Part shown: positions 7,112 to 15,302 of the stretch, in pieces
How positions within the stretch are numbered: the stretch's first letter is position 1
Layout: each line of letters opens with the position of its first letter
Position numbers and translations under genes: made by a program
Assembly (NCBI GenBank): GCA_050122535.1
Contig: JASFIT010000009.1
Coordinates: 1 to 27,703, forward strand
From: JASFEQ01 sp050122535
Lineage (GTDB): Bacteria; Desulfobacterota; DSM-4660; Desulfatiglandales; HGW-15
Direction of reading: 5' to 3'
DNA: 27,703 bases
Notes under the pieces: generated by a model
The model's database searches: none
Told to the model about the DNA's origin: nothing
Seen by the model: only the letters and a program-made list of their open reading frames with translations

Positions 7112-7750
7112 ATGCCAAAAGGAAGCCCCGTTCCATCATGTCTGATCTTTCTGTCAATGCTGCTTGGAGCGTTTGCATCTCCAGTGCAAGTGAACGCCCA
7201 GGCGGCCCAAAGGATTCTGAGCATCGAAGCGTACGACATGCTTAACACGGTTCCTGACACCTATTTGATCGATGTGAGAACGAGGGCAGAATACCAGTTT
7301 GTTGGACATCCTTTCAAAGCCTACCTTTTCCCCTATATGTTTTGGGCCGACAATCTTGTCAAAAAGGACGACACATACACCTATCAGCAGGGTCCAAAGA
7401 ACAAGGCGTTCGTGGAAGAGATAAGCAAGGTATTCAAGAAGACGGATAATCTTCTGATCATGGGCCGGGACGGCACAAGAAGTCGACTCGCTGCCAAGGA
7501 TCTCAAAGCTGCCGGTTTCAAAAATGTATTCGATGTGGTGGATGGTTTTGAGGGGCCTGAGTTCCCCACGTTTGGAGATGAGGATCGGCACAAGTTTTAT
7601 CGCCAGCTCGCAAAGAGAAATAAGATCCATGGTTTTGGACACCGCGGTCATTATGGATGGCAGTGGTGGGGCCTGCCCTGGACCTATGAAATAGATCCCA
7701 AATATATTTATCCCCCTGACTTAAAACAGCCCAAGAAATCGAAGAAGTGA
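7112..7750 (+). CDS. exported rhodanese-fold protein lacking the catalytic cysteine
   Basis: The 212-aa protein starts with a probable signal peptide (hydrophobic stretch about residues 9-22, cleavage after about VNA-Q30). A rhodanese-like domain follows at about 34-150, containing YLIDVRTRAEYQFVGHP (51-67). The active-site loop, normally C-x-x-G-x-R, reads GRDGTRS (118-124), so glycine replaces the cysteine that carries the persulfide. The C-terminus is rich in His, Trp and Tyr (HGFGHRGHYGWQWWG, 173-187) and ends in a lysine tail. It is therefore probably a non-catalytic periplasmic protein that may bind a sulfur species, an anion or a partner; this is inference. A GGAG about 11 bases upstream supports the ATG. 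A 60-aa gene follows 35 bp downstream and may be co-transcribed. Confidence 0.82.
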   Translation: MPKGSPVPSCLIFLSMLLGAFASPVQVNAQAAQRILSIEAYDMLNTVPDTYLIDVRTRAEYQFVGHPFKAYLFPYMFWADNLVKKDDTYTYQQGPKNKAFVEEISKVFKKTDNLLIMGRDGTRSRLAAKDLKAAGFKNVFDVVDGFEGPEFPTFGDEDRHKFYRQLAKRNKIHGFGHRGHYGWQWWGLPWTYEIDPKYIYPPDLKQPKKSKK

Positions 7751-7785
7751 TGTAAAGAAGATTATTTTGGCTGAGGAGAATGGTT

Positions 7786-7968
7786 ATGGAATCTGAAGAA
7801 CTTCTGGAGCTCATGAAACAGATTGAAGAGAAGGGAATAGGCTGGGATAAGGTGGAAGAGCAGACAAAAATATCCCATGATCTTTTGAAACTTTATGTCA
7901 ATTCTGGCCCCGTACCTGTGACCATCATCAATGGTTTGAAAAAAGTCTTGGAAGAACCGCCTCAGTAG
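7786..7968 (+). CDS. small hypothetical protein (60 aa)
   Basis: GAGGAG (7773-7778) lies 7 bases before the ATG at 7786; a second in-frame ATG at 7780 is only one base from it and is less likely. The protein is acidic and predicted helical: MESEELLELMKQIEEKGIG, then a KISHDLLKLYVNSGPVPVT segment. The spacing resembles a short helix-turn-helix unit of about 45 residues, but no family is recognised. There are no cysteines, signal peptide or membrane segment. It may be transcribed with the upstream rhodanese-fold gene. The gene is likely real because of the clear ribosome-binding site and coding bias; its function is unknown. Confidence 0.6.
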   Translation: MESEELLELMKQIEEKGIGWDKVEEQTKISHDLLKLYVNSGPVPVTIINGLKKVLEEPPQ

Positions 7969-8092
7969 CCCGCGGAAAGATTACCCACAATCAGTCAGGG
8001 ACCTCCCCCTTCACCACTTTCCCCTTTTCCAGAAAGACATCATCAAGACGTGCTGAAAACCTATGGGTGCTAAACTGGCTAGGGTGTGTGCT

Positions 8093-11000
8093 TTATTCTC
8101 CATACCTGAAAATAATCTTTTCACCGACAATCGCTTCAATTTCTTCCCTTACCTCTTCACAGGGGGAGATTCTATAGTGATCATGCGCTTCTATGAGGAG
8201 TTCTTTCCCCTGTTCAGCACCCACTCTGAAGAGAACGGAGCATTCGCCGGGAAATCTAAAGAAGATATCCCGGATCTGCTCCAAGACCTCTCTTGATATC
8301 CTTTGCAGATGCAGCCGGAGTTCGACCGCTTTTATGGTCCTCTGTCGGACTGTTTCCAGAGATTCGATTTCCTGGGCAATAATCTTGGCAACATTTCCAT
8401 CCACCTCAGCGGTACCGCTGATAAGCAGGGGTTCATCCCCTTTAAGCAGGGGGGAGTAACTAGTGAATATGTCAGGGAATAGGATGACCTCCGTGGAGCC
8501 TGTTGGATCTTCAAGGTTCAAGATGGCCATCTTATCCCCCCGTTTCGTTCTTTTAACCCTAAGATGTTCGATCACGCCGGCAACCTTTACCGGGGTTTTG
8601 TCCCTCAATTGGGTAAGGCCCTCTATAGCACAGGTGGCATAATCTCTTACCACCATCTTGAACCTATCCAGCGGATGCCCGGTGATGTAGAAGCCCAAGG
8701 CCTCCTTCTCTTTTCTCAGTTTTTCCCTTTCATCCCATTCATCCAGGTCAGGAAGCTGGAGGAGACCGTTGGCTGCCGCATCGTCAGCAGCCAATGAGGC
8801 AAACATATTCAACTGATTCGGGTCGTGACAAGCGCCACAAAATCTGATGACTTCGTCAAGGGCACCGAAAAGCCTAGACCTGTGGAGCCCCGTAAAATCA
8901 AAGGCACCGCATTGGATAAGACCCTCTAGCACCCGTCGATTCACTTTAGATCCATCCACCCTCTTGCAAAAATCCAGCAGATCCTTAAAAGGCTCATCCT
9001 GGTTTCGCTCTTCAATGATGGACTCCACCGCCTTCAGACCCACATTCTTCACTGCGGCCAGACCGAAACGAATCCCTCCCTTCACTACGGAAAAATCTGC
9101 CTGGCTTTCGTTCAGATCAGGAGGCAAGATTTCGATACCCATTTCACGGCATTCCGCGATGTTTTTGATGGTCTTATCCTGATTGCCCATATCTTGTGTG
9201 AGCAGGGCGGCCATGAACTGAACAGGAAAATGAGCCTTCAGGTATGCGGTTTGATAGGCGATCATGGTGTAGGCAACAGAATGAGATTTGTTAAAACCAT
9301 AACCTCCAAACTTCTCAATGAGATCAAAGATGCGTCCCGCCTTGCCTTGATCCAGACCATTTTTTGTGGCCCCCTCCAAGAACCGGGCCTTATGATTTGC
9401 CATCACATCATGTTTCTTCTTCCCAATGGCTTTGCGCAACTCATCTGCTTCAGCCAACGTGTAATTGGCCAAAACCTGGGCAATCTTCATGACCTGTTCC
9501 TGGTAGAGGATAACGCCATAGGTCTCTTTCAGGATAGGTTCAAGCTCTGGGAAGACATACTTGATCTTGGCGATTCCGTGTTTGCCTTGAATAAATTCGT
9601 CCACCATATTGCTCCCCAGGGGTCCTGGCCTATACAGGGCCACCAAGGCAACCAAGTCCTCAAATACCTCTGGTTTGAGCCTCCTAAGCAAATCCTTCAT
9701 CCCCGAACTCTCCAGCTGAAAGATACCAGTGGTTTTTCCTTCCTGGCAGAGCCTGTATGTGGCTTCGTCGTCAAGGGGGATTTTTTCTATTTCAATAACT
9801 TGGCCGGAAGACTCCTCTATGAGCCTCAGGGTCTGTTTTATGACGGTTAGAGTCTTCAGACCCAGGAAATCGAACTTTATCAGACCCAATTTCTCGATCT
9901 GATTCATCGTGTACTGGGTCATGACTTCGTCATTGGTCCCTTTAAAAAGAGGGAGATATTCCACGAGGGCCCTGTCTGAAATTACCACGCCTGAGGCATG
10001 TGTTGAGGCATGCCTTGAGAGTCCCTCGAGTGAACGTGAAATCTTCAAAAGCCTTCTCTCGTTTTCTGGTCCCCCTTGCATCCTTCTGAGTTCAGGCTCC
10101 TCCTCAATCGCCCTTACCAACCTCACATTGGGCCCTTCAGGGACAAGTTTAGCAATCCTGTCCACTTCTGCATAAGGGATATTCAGACTTCGCCCCACAT
10201 CTCTTATGGCGGCCCTCGCCTTCATCGTGCCGAAGGTAATGATTTGGCCTACGTTTTCCCGCCCATATTTCTCAGCCACATATTTAATCACGTCGTCTCT
10301 GCCGTTTATGCAAAAATCGATATCAATGTCGGGCATGCTGATGCGCTGAGGGTTTAGGAATCGCTCGAAGAGCAGGCCATATTTCATCGGATCAATGTCA
10401 GTGATATTGAGACAGTACGCTACCAGAGAGCCAGCCGCTGATCCACGGCCAGGGCCCACGGGGATGTGAGACCGCCGAGCATAGTCGATGAAATCGGCCA
10501 CGATGAGGAAGTAGCCGGAAAAACCCATCTTTGTGATGACATCAAGCTCAAAGTCGAGCCTTTCCCCGTATTCCGTCCTCATTTCTGATGAGATGGCCGT
10601 CCCCTGTTCCTCCTCTTTCTGGGCCAACCGCCGCTTGAGCCCCTCTTGCGCCTCCTCGGCAAGCATTTCTTCGAGGCTTCTTTTGTCAGGGACCGTAAAG
10701 ACAGGATACTTATAGTGGCCAAACTCCATTTCATACTGGCAACGGCGCGCGATTCCTACCGTATTGTCCAAGGCCTCGGTGTAGTCGTTTCCGTCTAAGG
10801 AGGATTCCATCTCTTGGCGGGATTTGAAAAAGAGTTCATTTGTGGAAAACTTCATCCGGTTGGGATCATCAATGGACTTGCCCGTCTGGATACAGAGAAG
10901 CACGTCATGGGCCTCCGAGTCCTCCCTGTTGAGGTAGTGACAATCGTTGGTCGCCACTAGGGGTATGGAGAGTTCACGGGAGAGTTCTTGGAGGATGCCG

Positions 11001-11575
11001 TTCACTCTTTTCTGCTCAGGCAGGTTGTTCGCTTGGAGCTCAAGGTAGAAACGCTCGTTGTCAAAGACAGAGGCCAGTTCAACCGCCTTCTGTTTTGCCT
11101 CTTCTACGCGGCCATGGTTGATGAGATATGGAACGATCCCTTTCAGGCAGGCCGATAGGGCGATGAGACCGCCGTTAAATTCCTTCAGAAGCTCCACATC
11201 CACACGGGGATGGTAGTAAAATCCCTCCAAATGGCCGAGGGTGACGAGGCGACTCAGGTTTTTGTAGCCCTCATCGTTCATTACTAGGAGGATCAGGTGA
11301 TGGGCGTTGGGACCCCCATCCGGAGAAGGGGCACGATCCTGACGACGGCCCGGGGCCACGTAAATCTCACAACCCAGGATGGGTTTAATGTCCTTCTTTT
11401 CGGCCTGATCGAAAAGCTGTACCGCACCAAACAAGTTTCCATGATCGGTGATGGCGACGGCATCCATTGCAAGGCGTTTGGCTTTGTCTAGCATTTGTTT
11501 GATTCTGATGGCGCCGTCCAGGAGACTATATTCTGTATGCACGTGGAGATGGACGAAGGGAGAGATATCGGTCAC
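8093..11575 (-). CDS. dnaE: DNA polymerase III alpha subunit DnaE
   Basis: This is the replicative polymerase subunit (about 1160 aa, the usual DnaE size). An N-terminal PHP domain begins with HLHVHTEYSLLDG (residues 9-21) and keeps further metal-ligand motifs (ITDHGN, GCEIYV, NDCHYL), so its metal site may be intact. The polymerase core has GPGRGSAAGS (374-383), the catalytic PDIDIDF (415-421) and FDFLGLKTL with the third aspartate. Helix-hairpin-helix and OB-fold regions follow (VKVAGVIEHLRVKRTKRG). GTG at 11575 is preferred: GAAAGGGA lies 5 bases upstream and the product then starts as the family does. An ATG at 11623 lacks a ribosome-binding site. It is transcribed alone, divergent from the sensor kinase gene and convergent with the 60-aa gene. 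Confidence 0.97.
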   Translation of the reverse strand: MTDISPFVHLHVHTEYSLLDGAIRIKQMLDKAKRLAMDAVAITDHGNLFGAVQLFDQAEKKDIKPILGCEIYVAPGRRQDRAPSPDGGPNAHHLILLVMNDEGYKNLSRLVTLGHLEGFYYHPRVDVELLKEFNGGLIALSACLKGIVPYLINHGRVEEAKQKAVELASVFDNERFYLELQANNLPEQKRVNGILQELSRELSIPLVATNDCHYLNREDSEAHDVLLCIQTGKSIDDPNRMKFSTNELFFKSRQEMESSLDGNDYTEALDNTVGIARRCQYEMEFGHYKYPVFTVPDKRSLEEMLAEEAQEGLKRRLAQKEEEQGTAISSEMRTEYGERLDFELDVITKMGFSGYFLIVADFIDYARRSHIPVGPGRGSAAGSLVAYCLNITDIDPMKYGLLFERFLNPQRISMPDIDIDFCINGRDDVIKYVAEKYGRENVGQIITFGTMKARAAIRDVGRSLNIPYAEVDRIAKLVPEGPNVRLVRAIEEEPELRRMQGGPENERRLLKISRSLEGLSRHASTHASGVVISDRALVEYLPLFKGTNDEVMTQYTMNQIEKLGLIKFDFLGLKTLTVIKQTLRLIEESSGQVIEIEKIPLDDEATYRLCQEGKTTGIFQLESSGMKDLLRRLKPEVFEDLVALVALYRPGPLGSNMVDEFIQGKHGIAKIKYVFPELEPILKETYGVILYQEQVMKIAQVLANYTLAEADELRKAIGKKKHDVMANHKARFLEGATKNGLDQGKAGRIFDLIEKFGGYGFNKSHSVAYTMIAYQTAYLKAHFPVQFMAALLTQDMGNQDKTIKNIAECREMGIEILPPDLNESQADFSVVKGGIRFGLAAVKNVGLKAVESIIEERNQDEPFKDLLDFCKRVDGSKVNRRVLEGLIQCGAFDFTGLHRSRLFGALDEVIRFCGACHDPNQLNMFASLAADDAAANGLLQLPDLDEWDEREKLRKEKEALGFYITGHPLDRFKMVVRDYATCAIEGLTQLRDKTPVKVAGVIEHLRVKRTKRGDKMAILNLEDPTGSTEVILFPDIFTSYSPLLKGDEPLLISGTAEVDGNVAKIIAQEIESLETVRQRTIKAVELRLHLQRISREVLEQIRDIFFRFPGECSVLFRVGAEQGKELLIEAHDHYRISPCEEVREEIEAIVGEKIIFRYGE

Positions 11576-12040
11576 ATTATTCCCTTTCTCTGATGGGTCA
11601 AAGGTACGTGTTAAGGAATGCAACGAAGCACTGAAAAAAGACTTCCTATGTAAACAGATTTTTCATATTGTAAGATCGGCGGGAGGTATGATACGGTAAA
11701 TGTCCATCAGCATCAAGTCCATTTTCAAATAAATCTGGACTCAGGTGTCCCCTAACCCATCAGTCAAAAATATAAACCCTTTTGTAGAGAATCCATTCCA
11801 AATTTCATAGGTGGTTTCAACGTCTTTATCTGCCCTTACACTTAGAATAATCGCATTGAGCAGATAGCCTTATCCCTTCCAAATTCGGAGTAAGGTTAAC
11901 CCGGCTTTAAGGCTCCCAAAGGATTCCGCTTAGTGGAAGAGAACCCGTTTGATTTCTATGGGAATCCGACCAGGTCTCTTGCGAAAAAAGGAAATTTTCC
12001 ATGCATTCCCGCATCAGCGGGATAGTAAAGGCGATGCACT
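11576..12040. other. 465-bp divergent intergenic region, no clear feature
   Basis: This region separates dnaE from the PAS/kinase gene. It contains only a weak inverted repeat (AGTCCA 11716-11721 with TGGACT 11736-11741) and a small CCCGCATCAGCGGG hairpin about 20 bp before the kinase start. No coding frame, known RNA or strong promoter was recognised. Confidence 0.4.
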
Positions 12041-13633
12041 ATGCAGAAAGTGAAACAGGACTACTGGAGAAATCGGTGCGAAAAGCTGAAAACTGAGAAT
12101 CAGATCCTCAGGGAGAAACTGGCCACCCTGAAAAGGGAGACCAGGGATCTCCAGAAGGTGCTAAAAAACCACACAAAGTTGTTCGATGCCATTCCTGCAG
12201 GAATTCTCCTTCTGCAACAGGGAAAAATTGTTGATATCAACAGGGGTGCTACAGACCCCTTGGGGTATACGCCCGAGGAGGTTATGGGCCACAACTTTCT
12301 GGATTTTGTGCACCCGGAAGCGAAGAAGTATATGAAGGATCTCCACAACAAGCGGATTTCCGGGAAGAGAGTCCCGTCGCAATACGAGACAGATCTGGTC
12401 ACAAGAGATGGGGAGAGGATATCTTGTGAGGTAAGAGTCAAACGGACCAAGTTTAACGGTCGGAGGGCCTTCCTCGTAAACCTGACCCTGCTTGAAAGAA
12501 GGAAAAAAAGAGAAAGAGATCACATCCAGTCTAAAAAGAAGGAAGCCCTCATGACCATGGCCTCGGGCCTACACGGTAAGTTGAACCAAGATCTTAAGGC
12601 GATGAGTGAGAACATCCAACTGGTAAAGGGGGTGGCGGGCTCTGAAAATGGAACCCTCATGAAGGGAGTGGAAAGAATCGAATCGGCTTCAAAGGAAATC
12701 ATCAATACGACCAGGGTCCTACGGGACCTAGCGTCTACAAAGCATGATCCCTCGGATAATGCTCTCCTCGATCTGAGAAAAGTGGCGAAGAAGGCCATTT
12801 CACTCACTAATCCCATTTTGAAAGATTTGGGTGATAAGGGGAAACAAAAGATCAATCTGAAGACTTACCTAAGGTCGGTGTCTCCCATTAAAGGAGACCC
12901 AGAGGAGATACGAGACCTGGTCATCCACTTGATTTTGAATGCCGTCGAGGCTATGCCCCGTGGAGGGGATCTCTATTTGACGACAGAGGAAAATGCGGGG
13001 TATGCCCATATTTATATTCAGGACAGTGGGATAGGCATTCCTGCACCCATTGAAGACCGCATATGGGATCCCTTTTACAGCACCAAAGGGAAGGACGGCC
13101 TTGGCCTGGGACTGAGTTTGTCTCATGCCATTGTCAAAAGGCATAAGGGGGAAATGGAGGTTACCTCCCAGAAGGAGCATGGGACCACCTTTACCATTAG
13201 GTTACCCATAGCGAAAAAAGATCTAAGAGCAAAGCCCCGGTCTGCGAAAAGGAAGATAAAGAATGCCCAGATCCTCATGATTAGGGATGAAGACATTGTC
13301 AGTGAACTCCTATCACAGGTCCTTGCGAGCAGAGGACACAAGGTGGTGATGGTGAGCAGCGGTTCGGAAGGTCTGCAGAAGCTTAGAAAGAAGGAATTCG
13401 ATCTTGTTCTGGCAGATTCAGCAGCAGCAGATATGGGAAGCGCGGCCCTTATCCAAAAGATCAGAAAAATGAAAAAAGAGCTCTCTTTCGTGCTGATGAA
13501 AGGGCAGCGGGTGGGAGAAAAACCTGGGGCTGCCAGGAAATCGGCTTTTGATCTGATCATCCCCAAGCCGTTAGATATGGACAAGGTGGTGGAGCAGGTT
13601 GAGGATCTTTTAAGGCGTAAAAACAGGGGATAA
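12041..13633 (+). CDS. PAS / histidine-kinase-like / receiver hybrid protein with altered H-box
   Basis: The 530-aa cytoplasmic protein has a coiled coil (about residues 8-45), a PAS domain (about 46-152), a dimerisation region (about 162-232), a HATPase domain (about 285-390) and a C-terminal receiver domain (about 410-525). The HATPase keeps its ATP-binding motifs: N-box with N300, G1 DSGIGIP (328-334) and G2 GLGLGLS (353-359). In the H-box the usual EA(I)GTLAGGIAHDFNN becomes EALMTMASGLHGKLNQ. Glycine 179 stands where the phosphorylated His should be, and a His sits one residue earlier. The receiver keeps acidic residues 416-418, D459 and K509 but lacks the conserved Thr/Ser. No transmembrane segment is present. 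AAGGCG 8 bases upstream supports the start. It is probably a degenerate or atypical sensor without a separate regulator nearby. Confidence 0.88.
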   Translation: MQKVKQDYWRNRCEKLKTENQILREKLATLKRETRDLQKVLKNHTKLFDAIPAGILLLQQGKIVDINRGATDPLGYTPEEVMGHNFLDFVHPEAKKYMKDLHNKRISGKRVPSQYETDLVTRDGERISCEVRVKRTKFNGRRAFLVNLTLLERRKKRERDHIQSKKKEALMTMASGLHGKLNQDLKAMSENIQLVKGVAGSENGTLMKGVERIESASKEIINTTRVLRDLASTKHDPSDNALLDLRKVAKKAISLTNPILKDLGDKGKQKINLKTYLRSVSPIKGDPEEIRDLVIHLILNAVEAMPRGGDLYLTTEENAGYAHIYIQDSGIGIPAPIEDRIWDPFYSTKGKDGLGLGLSLSHAIVKRHKGEMEVTSQKEHGTTFTIRLPIAKKDLRAKPRSAKRKIKNAQILMIRDEDIVSELLSQVLASRGHKVVMVSSGSEGLQKLRKKEFDLVLADSAAADMGSAALIQKIRKMKKELSFVLMKGQRVGEKPGAARKSAFDLIIPKPLDMDKVVEQVEDLLRRKNRG

Positions 13634-13650
13634 TAACATGGATTCCCATA

Positions 13651-13797
13651 GAGGCTGTCGGAAAACGCCCATCTGCTGCGTTACCCTCATCCCTCGTCAC
13701 TGCGGCGTACTTTTATGTACGCCTCGTTCCTCAGGATTTCGGAAGCCTTGCATTTGGACATTTTCCACCAGCCTCTCAGAACCCGGTTTTTCGACAG
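13651..13797 (+). repeat. composite palindromic repeat, copy B (shortest, core form)
   Basis: This 147-bp unit shows the basic design. An outer inverted repeat pairs CTGTCGGAAAAC (13655-13666) with GTTTTTCGACAG (13786-13797). An inner one begins GAGGCTGTCGGAAAACG (13651) and matches the reverse complement of 13751-13776 at 20 of 26 positions. The centre is a perfect hairpin, GGCGTAC-TTTTAT-GTACGCC. Copies A and C carry hairpin modules at two points where B has none. It starts 18 bp after the kinase stop. Confidence 0.82.
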
Positions 13798-13868
13798 TGT
13801 CACAGGCATTCACTGCCTCCTCGGCCCGTAGTGCTCTGGGGAGGCGAACATATACCAGATACCAGATC

Positions 13869-13916
13869 CTGGATTCCGGATAAATTGAAAGAAATCTCTT
13901 TTAATCCGGTATCCAG
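13869..13916. repeat. inverted repeat of the CCGGATCCAG type
   Basis: CTGGATTCCGGATAA (13869-13883) pairs with TTAATCCGGTATCCAG (13901-13916) with one mismatch and one bulge, around a 17-nt loop. Further degenerate CCAGATA and CCGGTATC units flank it (13855-13936). It lies between repeat B and rarA and looks like another intergenic palindromic element. Confidence 0.5.
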
Positions 13917-13998
13917 TGACCGGCATCCGGTATCACATGCGAACTTTGCAAATCACTTTCTATTCCAAAACCTGACATGAATTTCGACATCTTCGCTT

Positions 13999-15294
13999 AT
14001 GGAGACTTCTAGAGCGCCCCTCGCCGATAGGATGCGGCCCAAAAGGCTTGAGGATATGGTGGGACAAGATCATCTTCTTGGTCCCAAGTCCGTTCTAAGG
14101 AGAGCTCTAAATTCGGGTCATATTTTTTCCGCTATTTTTTGGGGCCCACCCGGGTCCGGCAAGACGACTCTGGCCAGACTCATCGCAGACTATTCACAAA
14201 ACCCTTTTCATTCTTTCTCAGCAGTCACCTCTGGTGTCAAAGAACTGAGGCAGGTCATAGATGGCGCCAAGAAGGCATACCGTCTCTACAGAAAGCCAAC
14301 CATCCTCTTTGTGGACGAAATACACCGATTCAATAAGGCACAGCAGGATGCTTTTCTCCCCCATGTGGAAAGCGGTCTTATTATTCTCGTAGGGGCCACG
14401 ACGCAAAATCCCTCCTTTGAGATTATACCCCCACTCCTCTCCAGGGCCAGAGTCATGATCCTTCACCCGCTGGAGAGGGAAGGCCTCAAGGCCATCTTAC
14501 AGCGTGCCGTCGAAGATGAAGAGCAAGGGCTGGGAGGATTGGAAATTGAGATTCTCCCTGAGGCCTTGGAACACATCATTGATCTGTCCTCAGGTGATGC
14601 CCGTGTGGCCCTCAATAATTTGGAAATAACCGTTAACCATGTCATCGGGGATGAGGAAAAAGGGAACGTTCTGGACCTGCCAAGTGCTGAGGAGGCCCTG
14701 ACAAGAAAGGCGCTCCCCTACGATAAGGATGGTGAGGAGCATTATAACCTGATCTCTGCATTCCACAAGAGCCTCCGCGGAGGTGATACGCAGGCGTCCG
14801 TTTATTGGCTCTATCGTATGCTTCTGGCCGGAGAAGATCCCCTCTTCATCGGCCGGAGGATGATTCGATTTGCTTCAGAAGATATTGGCTTGGCCGATCC
14901 CAATGCCCTCCAAGTGGCTCTTGCTGCATTTGAGGCCTGGCAAAAGGTGGGACCTCCGGAAGCAGAAATCGCCCTGGCCGAGGCCGCTGTTTATCTGGCC
15001 TCCGCCCCCAAAAGCAATGCCCTGTATCTGGCAGAGAAGGCTGTAAAAAAGGAGATCGAGCATTCAGGACCGCAACCGGTGCCACTGCATATCAGAAACG
15101 CCCCCACCCGCCTCATGAAAAATCTGGGCTATGCCCAGGGATACCTCTATCCCCATGACTATGCCGGTGGATGGGTAGAACAGCAATACCTACCAGATAA
15201 GGTAAAGCGTCGCATCTTTTACAGACCCACAGAGAGAGGGTTTGAGAAGGAGATAAGGAAAAGAATAAGCGATCGGAAAAAGAAAAGGTCCTAA
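13999..15294 (+). CDS. rarA: replication-associated recombination ATPase RarA (MgsA)
   Basis: This 431-aa AAA+ ATPase belongs to the clamp-loader-like RarA/MgsA/WRNIP1 family that acts at stalled replication forks. It starts with the family N-terminus PLADRMRPKRLEDMVGQDHL (7-26). It has Walker A GPPGSGKTT (49-57), Walker B FVDEIHRF (104-111), sensor-1 GATTQNPSF (132-140) and the arginine-finger SRAR (148-151). The C-terminal tetramerisation region is present, with SEDIGLADPNAL and a conserved HDYAGGW near the end. The ribosome-binding site is weak. The start is chosen because the family N-terminus follows at once. The gene ends 8 bp from the convergent cysteine desulfurase gene. Confidence 0.95.
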   Translation: METSRAPLADRMRPKRLEDMVGQDHLLGPKSVLRRALNSGHIFSAIFWGPPGSGKTTLARLIADYSQNPFHSFSAVTSGVKELRQVIDGAKKAYRLYRKPTILFVDEIHRFNKAQQDAFLPHVESGLIILVGATTQNPSFEIIPPLLSRARVMILHPLEREGLKAILQRAVEDEEQGLGGLEIEILPEALEHIIDLSSGDARVALNNLEITVNHVIGDEEKGNVLDLPSAEEALTRKALPYDKDGEEHYNLISAFHKSLRGGDTQASVYWLYRMLLAGEDPLFIGRRMIRFASEDIGLADPNALQVALAAFEAWQKVGPPEAEIALAEAAVYLASAPKSNALYLAEKAVKKEIEHSGPQPVPLHIRNAPTRLMKNLGYAQGYLYPHDYAGGWVEQQYLPDKVKRRIFYRPTERGFEKEIRKRISDRKKKRS

Positions 15295-15302
15295 TATACT
15301 TC

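Noticed and set aside
9194..9850. A 218-codon open frame antisense to dnaE
   Set aside because: It is entirely within dnaE on the other strand; no family similarity and no ribosome-binding site of note.
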